A stretch of DNA of 64,000 nucleotides, from NCBI RefSeq assembly GCF_000723205.1, contig NZ_HG315671.1, forward strand, positions 1,337,351 to 1,401,350, in the 5' to 3' direction. The stretch comes from Formosa agariphila KMM 3901 (GTDB lineage Bacteria > Bacteroidota > Bacteroidia > Flavobacteriales > Flavobacteriaceae). The stretch's first letter is position 1. Each line of letters begins with the position of its first letter. Made by a program: the position numbers and the translations under genes. The notes beneath the pieces are model-generated. The model made no database searches and had not been told where the DNA came from. It was given only the letters and a program-made list of their open reading frames with translations. This document shows, in pieces, positions 27,089 through 37,600 of this stretch.

Positions 27089-27120
27089 TTTGTTATATCT
27101 AATAATTATATGTACTTTTG
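27089..27120 (+). promoter_or_regulatory. promoter of rpsF-rpsR-rplI operon
   Basis: TTTG (27089-27092), a 20-base spacer and TACTTTTG (27113-27120) fit the Bacteroidota consensus. The predicted transcript starts near 27127, giving a leader of about 26 bases. That is too short for the S6:S18-binding leader structure known in other phyla. Confidence 0.75.
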
Positions 27121-27152
27121 CAGCCATTTTTAACAATAAAATAGATTTGAAT

Positions 27153-27491
27153 ATGAATCATTATGAAGCTGTTTTCATCTTAAATCCCGTTTTATCTGAG
27201 ACTCAGATAAAGGAGACAGTACAGAAATACGAAGACTTTCTTGTTTCTAACGGTGCTAAGATGATATCAAAAGAAGATTGGGGACTAAAAAAATTAGCTT
27301 ACCCAATTCAAAACAAAAAAAGTGGTTTTTACCATTTATTTGAATTCCAAGTAGCAGGAGAAGTTATCACTCCATTAGAATTAGAATTTAGACGTGACGA
27401 ACGTTTTATGCGTTACTTAACTGTAAAATTAGACAAGCACGCTGTGGCTTGGGCTGAGAGAAGAAGAGCTAAACTAAAACAAAAAGCGTAA
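27153..27491 (+). CDS. rpsF: 30S ribosomal protein S6
   Basis: A 112-residue ribosomal protein S6 ([14 protein letters not shown] start), which binds 16S rRNA as a heterodimer with S18. The conserved core [22 protein letters not shown] and the [11 protein letters not shown] motif are visible. An in-frame TTG at 27090 would add 21 residues, but the promoter -7 box lies at 27113-27120 inside that stretch. Translation must therefore start at the ATG at 27153. It is the first gene of the rpsF-rpsR-rplI operon with a 2-base gap to rpsR. Confidence 0.97.
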   Translation: MNHYEAVFILNPVLSETQIKETVQKYEDFLVSNGAKMISKEDWGLKKLAYPIQNKKSGFYHLFEFQVAGEVITPLELEFRRDERFMRYLTVKLDKHAVAWAERRRAKLKQKA

Positions 27492-27493
27492 TT

Positions 27494-27790
27494 ATGTCAT
27501 CTATAGAACAACAAGCAAAAGGAAAAAAAGACGGAGAGATTAGATACTTAACGCCTTTAAATATTGAAACTAATAAGCAAAAGAAATATTGTCGTTTCAA
27601 GAAATCTGGAATCAAATATGTAGATTATAAAGATGCAGATTGGTTATTAAGATTTGTAAACGAGCAAGGTAAAATTTTACCTCGTCGTTTAACTGGAACT
27701 TCTTTAAAGTATCAAAGAAAAGTGTCTGTAGCTGTAAAAAGAGCACGTCACTTAGCTTTAATGCCTTATGTAGCTGATTTATTAAAATAA
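27494..27790 (+). CDS. rpsR: 30S ribosomal protein S18
   Basis: A 98-residue S18, longer than the E. coli protein (75) through an N-terminal extension of about 25 polar residues, as is usual in Bacteroidota. The core is recognisable: [51 protein letters not shown] (two blocks). It forms the S6-S18 pair on the small-subunit platform. It lies 2 bases after rpsF and 13 before rplI. Confidence 0.97.
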   Translation: MSSIEQQAKGKKDGEIRYLTPLNIETNKQKKYCRFKKSGIKYVDYKDADWLLRFVNEQGKILPRRLTGTSLKYQRKVSVAVKRARHLALMPYVADLLK

Positions 27791-27803
27791 AATACCGATA
27801 ACA

Positions 27804-28256
27804 ATGGAACTTATATTAAAACAAGACGTTGAAAATTTAGGATTTAAAGACGATGTTGTAACAGTTAAGAACGGTTATGGTAGAAACTTTTTAATTCCTC
27901 AAGGAAGTGCTATTTTAGCAACACCTTCTTCTAAGAAAGTGTTAGCTGAAAACTTAAAGCAAAGAGCTTTTAAAGAACAAAAAATTGTTGATGAAGCAAA
28001 TGTAGTTGCTGAAGCATTAAAAGCTTTAGACATTAAAATTACTTCTAAAGTAGGATCTGGAGATAAATTATTTGGATCTGTAAATAATATTGATCTTGCA
28101 GAAGCTATCGCTAAAGCAGGTCAGTCTATCGACAAAAAATACATCACTGTAATTGGTGGTAGTGTTAAGCGTTTAGGTAAATACGATGCCGTTATTCGTT
28201 TACACCGTGAAGTAACAGTAGATTTTCCTTTTGAAGTAGTAGCAGAAGCTAACTAA
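27804..28256 (+). CDS. rplI: 50S ribosomal protein L9
   Basis: A 150-residue L9 with the N-terminal 23S-binding domain (MELILKQDVENLGFKDDVV, then VKNGYGRNFLIPQGSA), a long connecting helix and the C-terminal globular domain (GSGDKLFGSVNN). Length is normal. Third gene of the operon; a terminator follows directly. Confidence 0.97.
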   Translation: MELILKQDVENLGFKDDVVTVKNGYGRNFLIPQGSAILATPSSKKVLAENLKQRAFKEQKIVDEANVVAEALKALDIKITSKVGSGDKLFGSVNNIDLAEAIAKAGQSIDKKYITVIGGSVKRLGKYDAVIRLHREVTVDFPFEVVAEAN

Positions 28257-28278
28257 TTAAAAGGTAATTATAATATTA

Positions 28279-28311
28279 AAACCGTTTAGACTTGTTCTAG
28301 ACGGTTTTTTT
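28279..28311 (+). terminator. terminator of the rpsF-rpsR-rplI operon
   Basis: Stem AACCGTTTAGA paired with TCTAGACGGTT (one G-T pair), a 5-base loop and seven T. Confidence 0.88.
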
Positions 28312-28330
28312 AATTCAAAATATATTCAAA

Positions 28331-28804
28331 ATGAAATACACACGTCTTACAAAAGAGCAATTTGAGGAATTACATAAAGAATTTATTAATTTTTTAGCTA
28401 CACAATCTATTGATGCAAGCGAGTGGAAAACAATTAAAGAAACTAAACCAGAAGTAGCCGAACAAGAATTAGATGTGTTTAGTGACCTAGTATGGGAAGG
28501 TGTTTTAAGTAAAGTAAAATACCTAGAACATATTAACGGACAACACATGCATTTGTTTTCGCTTGGTGAAACCAATATGCATCTGGTAGCTATTAAGTTA
28601 ACTAACGATAAAGACTTAGCTACTAAAGAAGGTTTCGAGTGGTTACGTAATAATTTAATGCATGATAATGTAGAGTTTCTTCAGGCTAATAAAACCTATT
28701 CTGAAGATAAACACTTAGATATCTTTAAATTAATTCAACAAGGAGCGAACATTACAAAAGGTGAGTTATATACGTTCTTTAATAATTTGGTTAATAACGA
28801 TTAG
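28331..28804 (+). CDS. DUF6495-like conserved protein
   Basis: A 157-residue cytosolic, mostly helical acidic protein found across flavobacteria; I believe it is the DUF6495 family. The start KYTRLTKEQFEELHKEFINF and the block GQHMHLFSLGETNMHLV are the conserved-looking parts. No catalytic motif is evident. It is read from 20 bases past the rplI terminator and ends 7 bases from the convergent ABC permease gene. The real gene is well supported, the function unknown. Confidence 0.8.
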   Translation: MKYTRLTKEQFEELHKEFINFLATQSIDASEWKTIKETKPEVAEQELDVFSDLVWEGVLSKVKYLEHINGQHMHLFSLGETNMHLVAIKLTNDKDLATKEGFEWLRNNLMHDNVEFLQANKTYSEDKHLDIFKLIQQGANITKGELYTFFNNLVNND

Positions 28805-28811
28805 TAGTTGT

Positions 28812-30050
28812 TTACTCGTAACGTAAAGATTCTATAGGGTCTAATTTTGAAGCTTTTGATGCTGGGTAAGAGCCTGAAACAATGGCCACTAAAAATGTGA
28901 TAACGCTTGCCCATATCATGGCTGACCATGGCATACTAAACTGAAAATCGAATGCCGCTGAAACGCCTACACCAAGTAAGACACCTATTATCATTCCAAG
29001 AATTCCACCTAACTGCCCGATAATAATAGTTTCTATAAAAAACTGAAACGCTATGGTTCCTTGTTTGGCACCAAGTGCTTTACGTACACCAATTTCTCGT
29101 GTACGTTCGCTAACAGAGACCAACATAATATTCATTAAAGCTATAGATGAGCCTAGAATGGTAATAATGCTTATAATCCACGCAGCCGTAGATAACACTC
29201 CTGTAATTGCTCCAATTCGATTAATAAGATCATCGCTACGTTCTAAACCAAAATTGTTTTCTTCAACAGGATTTAATCCACGTATATTTCTAAAAGATAC
29301 TATAGCGTCGTCTTGAGCTTGTTCTAACAATTCCTTTTTTTCAACCATAACACTCAGGGCATAGTTTATATTGGCATTGGTAAAAATGGAACGTGCTTTT
29401 TGAAGCGGCATAATTACTCTTAAATCTTGATTATTTCCAAAAGTGGATCCTTTAGATTCTAACGCTCCAATAACTTTAAATTTAAAGCCTCTAACAGATA
29501 TGGTTTGATCAATTGGATTTTCGTCTTTAAAAATAGCTTTTACTAAATCACTTCCTATTATACATACGTTAGAATTGTTATCGACTTCTAAAGCATTAAA
29601 TTCTCGTCCTTCGCTAACTTTTAGTCCAGAGTTTTGAATAAAATTTTCGTTTGCACCAATAACAGTAACTTCAGGGTCTGTTTTTTCATTTTCAAATTTT
29701 ACTTCTGCCATAGAGGTTCCCGTAAAAGAAACAGAGGTTTTAGTAAACGGATAATTGTATTGATCTTGGAAATCGCGAATATTTTGATAACTTATAATTG
29801 GATTTATTTTTTGACGTTCGCCAGCTTGTCTACGCGCCGTAAACTCATAACGTTGAATATTAAAGGTGTTAGCACCCATTGAAGAAAAGTCGCTAGAAAT
29901 GGTGTTTTCTAAAGCAGAAACGGCGCTTAAAATTCCAACTAAGGCTGTAATTCCAATTGCAATAATTAGTATAGTTAAAATGGTACGCAGCAGCTGCCCT
30001 TTAATAGAATCGAATGCAATTCTGATATTTTCTAAAACAAGTGAAAACAT
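28812..30050 (-). CDS. ABC transporter permease, MacB/FtsX type
   Basis: A 412-residue MacB-family permease. An N-terminal transmembrane helix (residues about 20-45, RTILTILIIAIGITALVGIL) is followed by a periplasmic MacB core domain (about 50-260). Three C-terminal helices make up the FtsX domain with the characteristic SVSERTREIGVRKALGAK coupling segment and the ending YPASKASKLDPIESLRYE. Such permeases pair with a cytoplasmic ATPase to drive extrusion or mechanotransmission at the envelope. No ATPase gene is next to it. Single gene, divergent from hisS. Confidence 0.93.
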   Translation of the reverse strand: MFSLVLENIRIAFDSIKGQLLRTILTILIIAIGITALVGILSAVSALENTISSDFSSMGANTFNIQRYEFTARRQAGERQKINPIISYQNIRDFQDQYNYPFTKTSVSFTGTSMAEVKFENEKTDPEVTVIGANENFIQNSGLKVSEGREFNALEVDNNSNVCIIGSDLVKAIFKDENPIDQTISVRGFKFKVIGALESKGSTFGNNQDLRVIMPLQKARSIFTNANINYALSVMVEKKELLEQAQDDAIVSFRNIRGLNPVEENNFGLERSDDLINRIGAITGVLSTAAWIISIITILGSSIALMNIMLVSVSERTREIGVRKALGAKQGTIAFQFFIETIIIGQLGGILGMIIGVLLGVGVSAAFDFQFSMPWSAMIWASVITFLVAIVSGSYPASKASKLDPIESLRYE

Positions 30051-30179
30051 GAATATGGTGTTATAGGTTGGGTGTTTTAATATAAGACTATTAAATCGGA
30101 ATAAAGTTACTATAAAATTGAATTATCTTATTAAGTCACATCAAAAATTTAGATATTTGTGCTCAAATTAAAAATATCA

Positions 30180-31550
30180 ATGGCACAGAAACCAAGCATT
30201 CCAAAAGGAACACGCGATTTTAATCCGGAACAAGTTGCAAAACGTCAATATATATTTAAAACCATTCAAAATGTATTTGAAACGTATGGTTTTCAACCTA
30301 TAGAAACGCCGAGTTTTGAAAATTCGGAAACATTAATGGGGAAATACGGAGATGAAGGTGATCGATTAATTTTTAAAATTTTGAATTCTGGTGATTATCT
30401 TAACAAAGTTGATGATGCGTTGTATGCCGAAAAGAATTCTACTAAAATAACGTCTAGTATTTCTGAAAAAGCATTGCGTTACGATTTAACTGTGCCGTTT
30501 GCGAGATATGTAGTACAACACCAAAACGAAATCGAATTTCCGTTTAAGCGTTACCAAATGCAACCCGTTTGGAGAGCAGATCGTCCGCAAAAGGGACGTT
30601 TTAGAGAGTTTAACCAGTGCGATGCAGATGTTGTAGGTTCTAAATCCCTTTGGCAAGAGGTGGAGTTTGTGCAATTGTACGATGCGGTGTTTACCGCATT
30701 AAATTTAGACGGTGTAACCATTAAGATTAATAATCGTAAAATATTAGCCGGAATAGCAGAAGTTATTGGAGCTCAAGATAAGCTTATCGATTTTACGGTG
30801 GCTCTAGATAAATTAGACAAAATAGGAGAGGAGAAAGTAAAAGAAGAAATGCTTGGGAAGGGTATTCTGCAAACGGGTATTGATAAATTACAGCCACTTT
30901 TTACATTGTCTGGATCTTTTGAAGCGCAAATTAATAGTTTAAAAGATATTTTAAGTACGTCTGAAGAAGGATTAAAGGGTGTTGAAGAATTGGAATTCAT
31001 AAATACAGGAATTGATACACTCGGATTAAAAACAGCAACTTTACAATTAGATGTGACTTTAGCTCGTGGATTAAATTACTATACCGGAGCAATTTTTGAA
31101 GTATCTGCACCAGAATCTGTGCAAATGGGATCAATAGGTGGCGGTGGTCGATACGACGATTTAACTGGAATATTTGGTCTTAAAGATGTAAGTGGTGTAG
31201 GTATCAGTTTTGGTTTAGATCGTATCTATTTAGTGTTAGAAGAATTACAATTGTTTCCAGAAACTGTGAATAAGAGTGTAAAAGTGCTTTTTATTAACTT
31301 TGGAGATACTGAAGCGTTATATAGTTTACAAGCAATTCAGAAATTAAGAGCTTCTGGTATTAATGCTGAATTATACCCAGATGCAGCTAAAATGAAAAAA
31401 CAGATGAATCATGCCAATAAACGCACTATTCCTTTTGTGGTTTTAGTAGGTGAATCAGAAATGGCTTCTAGCGTATATACTTTAAAGAACATGATTAGCG
31501 GTGAACAATCTAAAGTAAATTTAGATGAACTTATAAGTCTAGTAAAATAA
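30180..31550 (+). CDS. hisS: histidine--tRNA ligase
   Basis: A 456-residue class II synthetase that charges tRNA-His. Motif 1 and early motifs are PKGTRDF near the start and [14 protein letters not shown], motif 2 is [23 protein letters not shown], the His-specific motif ARGLNYYTG, and motif 3 GGGGRYDDL with GISFGLDR. The C-terminal anticodon domain follows. I start at the ATG at 30180 ([14 protein letters not shown]). A GTG seven codons upstream (30159) is possible but adds residues not seen in the family. A terminator follows at 31585-31614. Confidence 0.97.
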   Translation: MAQKPSIPKGTRDFNPEQVAKRQYIFKTIQNVFETYGFQPIETPSFENSETLMGKYGDEGDRLIFKILNSGDYLNKVDDALYAEKNSTKITSSISEKALRYDLTVPFARYVVQHQNEIEFPFKRYQMQPVWRADRPQKGRFREFNQCDADVVGSKSLWQEVEFVQLYDAVFTALNLDGVTIKINNRKILAGIAEVIGAQDKLIDFTVALDKLDKIGEEKVKEEMLGKGILQTGIDKLQPLFTLSGSFEAQINSLKDILSTSEEGLKGVEELEFINTGIDTLGLKTATLQLDVTLARGLNYYTGAIFEVSAPESVQMGSIGGGGRYDDLTGIFGLKDVSGVGISFGLDRIYLVLEELQLFPETVNKSVKVLFINFGDTEALYSLQAIQKLRASGINAELYPDAAKMKKQMNHANKRTIPFVVLVGESEMASSVYTLKNMISGEQSKVNLDELISLVK

Positions 31551-31584
31551 CTTAGACAGATAAAAAACCTTATTATATTAAAAC

Positions 31585-31614
31585 AAAAAGTCCCGATTAA
31601 TTCGGGACTTTTTT
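31585..31614. terminator. bidirectional terminator between hisS and the giant surface-protein gene
   Basis: Stem AAAAAGTCCCGA with complement TCGGGACTTTTT around TTAAT. T runs on both strands serve hisS and the leftward giant gene. Confidence 0.9.
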
Positions 31615-31633
31615 ATTGAAAAATGTTTATATG

Positions 31634-34600
31634 TTAATATTTAATACTGACTTTTTTGATTTTACTTCCATTTTGTGTTTCTACTTTGATAATGTAGTTT
31701 CCTTCAGAAATGTTTCTAACAGGTATTTTACAATCGTTAGATAGTGGTGCATTAGTGGTATTCCACATCTTAACAGTCTGACCTAAAACATTTATTAAAT
31801 ACACTTGTTTAATAGTTGTATAAGCAGGTGTCTTAATGCTGATCTCATCTGTTTGGTTCAAGTAACTAATCTCAATACTATCTAATTCTTTTTCGATAAT
31901 ATCTAATTTGTTTTCATCATTAAATGCTACAAAATAACGGTCTAAATACTCGCCTTTCGATAATTGAGCAGAGAACTTACTGTCATTAATTTTTGTGTAA
32001 GTATCGGTGAAACTATCATAGATAAATACATCTATAGCATTGTCGAAGTTTTCTAAACCTTTTAAACTGATTTCAACATTACCATCTTTACCAATAAACA
32101 TGGCTAAAGGATATTGTTTGGTTTCATCAAATTCACCAACACCTTGTATAACATATGTTTTCTCATTAATTAAGAATAACATATCGCTAGAAAGTTCTTC
32201 AAAGTTAGTGGCATCATAACCAAAATCAACATCGTCTGTCGCAGCATTATCAGGTGTAAATCCTAATAATAATTGTCTAATTGCATTATCTGGATTTTTA
32301 AATGCTAAGCGTACACGTTGAACATCGTTCGTGCTTTCTTCTATTGTTCCATTAGCTCTTAAAAATGCAGAGTCTCCACTTGCTTCTGTTTTAAAAATAC
32401 GCTGACTATTATTAAATTCTATTTGTCCAGTTTGTCCAGCAGTAATAAAGAATCCTTGTGCTACAGGAATGTAACGTTTTGGAATATAATTAGTAGCATC
32501 TCCAGTTCCGCTAATGTCTGCTGGGGCAACAGCTGCAGTTCCTCCAGTTAAGTTTAGTGATGCATAACCTCCTAAATATTCTTTAGTAACATGAGAATTA
32601 TTAGTTGTAGATTGTCTCCAAAAACGTATTTCACCGTTGTTTCCACCATCATCAAGCATATTTCGGTTATCGTTTATAAACGTATTAGCATCTATAGCAG
32701 ATGGATAAGGATTACCTACAAGTGCATCATTTCCACTAGAAACATTTACTTTGTAGTCACCGTTATTTGGTTGGCCAATAAAGGTGTAATCGGCCTTAGT
32801 AGCTCCTTTCATAATATAGCCTAAACCAACGTTAATAATGTAATCTTCATCTATACGATGCCAGTTAAAAGTATCTGTGTTATAATTTTCAAATAAGTAT
32901 AACCAACGTGTACTTATAGAAGGTGGATTTCCTGCTGCACCATTATGGTTAGCGGTCCAGCCTACCGGAGTAGTACCCACGTGAAGAACTTCGCTAAGTT
33001 TATAAGTTCTGTTATTTTCTGTACCAGCCGTACTTACAGGCGACGCCCAATAGTTATAATTATACACATTAGTGGTTCCTTCTTGGTCGCGTAGCAAGCC
33101 ACCTGTTCCATTATAATCTACTATGCTTCCTTTTGGTTGTAATAATTGAGCTTCGTTTTCCAATTTTAATGTGCCATCCAATTTAAGATATTTAGTAACA
33201 TTTAAAGGCATGTTGTCTGATACGGTTAGCGTATTGTCCTCTACGATTAAACCTAATACGGTAGTCGATTTGTCTATTGAAACATTGTTTTTAATTTTAA
33301 CAATATTCCATGTTATATCATTAGAGTTAGGTAATAGGTTAACATCTGCATTGTTCCAAGCAGCGGCTGTATTCCAATCACTGTTTCCACCACTTACATA
33401 AGGAAGCGGAGCTGTTTCCTGTTGCATTGTAGTCATGTTTCTTAAAACACCCGTTGCAGTTCCTTTAGTAGAGGTAAGGATTCCATCTATAATCTTAGAT
33501 CCCATTTGGTAATACCCAACAAGGTTAGTGTTCCAATTTAAACCTCCATTAATATCTAAAGGAATAACAGAACCTCTAACCGTGCCTCCATTATTTTCAA
33601 TTTCTTGGTTCATCATTTCTCGAATTTGGTCAGCTGATAAAGCCGTATTCCAAATACGTAATTCATCTAACCAACCATTAAAATAATTAGAAGGTAATAC
33701 AGAATCCTGAATAGCTCCTAAAAGGGCTAAACTCGTATTAGATTGTGGTCCATCTCCCGTTTTAGAAGCTTTTAGAATACCATCAATATAAAGTTTATAA
33801 CCAGATCCATTGTAGGTTACAGCAATATGATACCAACGGCTTGTTGATAATCCCGTTGCAGAGATATTATTGTTATTCCCCCAATTGAAGGCTATACTAG
33901 TACCGTTATTTATTGTTAGGTCGTAACCTGATGTTGAATTGGTAATACTACGTTTAGAGAACAACGTTTGTGAGCCATTTGTACTATTTGGTTTTACCCA
34001 AATTTCTATACTAAATGGACCATTTAAATTATAGGTATTTCCAAAGTTTACACTGGTGTTTGTTCCATTAAAGTCGAAATTATTTCCTGAACAAGCCGGG
34101 ATATTTACAGCAACTTCTGCACTGCTTTCTCCACAATCTTCACCATTAGATACTGTCCAGGTTAAGGTGTAATCTGTACCACTTTCTCCTGTGAAAGTTG
34201 CATTAGGATCTGTAATATCTGAGAATACACCACCTAAAGGTATGGCTGTCCATTCTCCAGAAATGTTTGTGTTGGCTTCTAATGTAACTGTTGTAACGTC
34301 ACAAGGGGTGTTTTCATCTATAGTAGTAATTAAATTAGCTTCTGCTTCTATAAATGGTAAAACAGTAATTTCTATATGTTTTTCTAAACCTGTAAGATTA
34401 TCACATGTAGTAGATATTGGTGTAAATGTGTAAACGACTGTAATCGGTCTATCTGATGTGTTCGTTAATTCATTAATTAATTCAAATACATCATTTTCTG
34501 AAATCTCACCCGAAGTACTACTCTCAATACCTTCAATAAGACCATTATCAGCACTATTTTTGGTTTCCCATTCCCAACTAAATTCCATTGGATTGTCGGT

Positions 34601-37600
34601 GATATTTCCATCTACAATTATTTCTGCGGTAGAACCACTACAAATTTCAGTTTCTGCTGCAGTTACGGATTCTATTTTTGGGGTTGGATAAATCATTAAA
34701 GGAAGTTCAATGAGGTCTGAGTTACACGTAGTATAATTTGAAAATATTGGTGTTATATAGAATATAGTACTTACAGTGCTATTTCCGTCATTTTTTAAAG
34801 TTGCATTGATTGTGGCAGATGTCTCTCTTCCTAAAAGACTTGTATTTACTCTTTTACCATTGTCAGTTCCTGTTGCAGGAGTGAAATAAGATGCATTAGA
34901 AGACCATGAGTAATCAACGTCCGAAAGCCATGTGTGACCAATAGTAACTTTAGGATTAATTTCATCTCCAGGGCAATAAGGAATTGTAGTACTTGGTTTA
35001 TTAGTAACTTCAGGACTATCAAATACACCTCCTAATCCTGAATAATTGATTATAATTATATTACTAATTTTAATTGTTGAACTACAAGCATTGTCATATA
35101 CACGTAATCTATAATATCTTTCTTGTCTAGGAGGAGCATATGTTGTTCCTGTTCCTACAGTTGTAAAACCACTATCCTGATTCTGACTTACTTGCCATTC
35201 GTAACTGTAGTTTCCTGAACCACCAGAAATTGCAGTTTCTAAATAAAGCGGAGTAGGATCTTCTCCGTAACATACATCTTGACTGTTTCCAATTACAGGA
35301 TTAGTCAAAGGTGCATAAACATCAACTGTTGCAGTAGTAGTTGTGCTACAACCTTGTCGTGTAGCTGTTATGGTAAATGTTACAGTTTGGGTTTCAGTAG
35401 TGGTGTTTGTTAATGTTCCTGAAGCTGTTGGTCCTGTACCAGAAGAGTTACTTGATGTTACTCCAGCAGGCAGGTTTGTAATTTCCCAAGAATAGTTTGT
35501 GTTATTGGTATTATAGGTGTTACTAAAAGCCATAGAGAAAGTTCCCCCATCACAAATGGCTTGTGTGCTTGGTGATACTTCTACTATAGGTGTAGGTGTA
35601 ACTCTAACGCGTATATCTTCTATAACATTACTTTCGCAACCGTTTGCTACAGCCCAAACTTTAAAGGTTAACACTCTATTTCTAAAATCTGTACTTTCAA
35701 ATTGTCCTGAAATAGAAGCTCCATTACCGCTTTCTAAGCCTGTAACGGTAGAAAAATTATCTGTACGCTCCCAATAATATTCAACATTTTCTAGGTTATT
35801 ATCGTTTAAAATTTCTATTGGAGTCATTTTTGTACCACTACAAACCGTTTGATTTAGGTTGGGTCTAAGATCTGGGTTTATTGAAATTACTAATTCTGGG
35901 TTTACTGTAATTGTAGCTGTAGTTAGTTCGCTGTCGCAACCGTTAGCGGAAGCTATTATTGTAAAAGTAGTAGTTTGTGGAGAATTAGTTGTATTCACTA
36001 AAGTTCCAGAGATTGTAGGATCTATAGCATTTGGAGCACTAGTACCGCTTTCTAAGCCTGTTATGCCCGTAGTATTATTACGTGTCCAACTGTAACTCAC
36101 TCCAGCGATGCCATTCGGGTTGCTAATAACAATAGGCGTGATGGCTTCTCCAAAACAAATCTCTTGAAGGGTATTGGTTGCAGCAACAGTGGGCGCAGGG
36201 TTAACAATAACATCCACAGTAAATGACTCTGATAAACAACCATATTCTGAATTTGCTCGAACGGTAAATGTTGTTGTTTGCGGAGAATTGGTTGAGTTTG
36301 TTAAAGCTACATTTATAGTATTACTGTCTCCAGTTGCAGGTCCAGTAACATCAGACGTGTTATTTCTAGTCCATACATATGTAAGCGGTTTGTCTACACC
36401 TTGATCGTCTGATATTGTAATGTCTGTAGTTTCTCCCGAACATATTTCAGGAGTAAAAGTGGCACTTAGTTCTGGTTTCGGATTAACAGTCACCGTAGCT
36501 GTAGTTTCACTTGTACATCCATTAGCAGTTGCAGTAATGGTGAACGTTGTTATCTGTGGTGTTCCAGTCGTATTTTTTAATGTTCCAGAAATAGGAGAAC
36601 CACTGCCACTAGTAGCTATTCCAGTAAGATTTGATGTGTTAGTACGAGTCCAAGCATATGAAATTCCAGTTACACTATTTTCATTCAAAATAGTTATAGG
36701 CGCAATAGAACCATCGCTACAAATCGTCTGACTTGGTTGATTTACAGAAATTATAGGGAGAGGATTTACTGTAATAGTTTGAGAAATTGCTCCTGTAGTA
36801 TTACATAGCCCTTCATGTCTCACGTAATAAGTTGTTGATTCTGTAGGAGCAATATTAATAGTTGTACCAGATCCCACGTTAGTGTTAAAGCTTGTATCTG
36901 TATACCATTCTATAGATGCTTCAGTACCTAGAGAACCTCCTGTTACTGTAAGAGTAGAAGATGTTGTCCCCTCGCAGAAAGTATCACCATTACTAGACGA
37001 AATTGTTGTTGGTTGTGTAGATTCTTTATTTACAGTTATTACTTGAGAAATTACCGATGTATCATTACATGTACCTTCATATCTTACATAATATGTTGTA
37101 GTTTCAGAAGGCGTGACAGTAATAGTTTCACCTGAACCAGCAGAATTAGTTAGAGCTGCATCTGTATACCATTCTAAAGTAGCTCCAGTACCCTGCGAAC
37201 CTCCTGTAATACCAAGTGTTGTTTGTGTTCCTTCGCAGAAAGTATCACCACTTGTAGACGTTATAGTTGTTGGTTGGGTCGATTCTTCATTTACAGTTAT
37301 AATTTGAGAAATTACCGATGTATCATTACATGTACCTTCATATCTTACATAATATGTTGTAGTTTCGGAAAGCGTGACTGTAATAGTTTCACCTGAACCA
37401 GCAGAATTAGTTAGAGCTGCATCTGTATACCATTCTAAAGAAGCTCCAGTACCCTGCGAACCTCCTGTAATACCAAGTGTTGTTTGTGTTCCTTCGCAGA
37501 AAGTATCACCACTTGTAGACGTTATAGTTGTTGGTTGGGTAGATTCTTCATTTACAGTTATAATTTGAGAAATTACCGATGTATTATTACACGTACCTTC

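Noticed and set aside
27121-27152. S6:S18 ribosomal leader upstream of rpsF
   Set aside because: The promoter leaves only about 26 leader bases, too few for the known structure.
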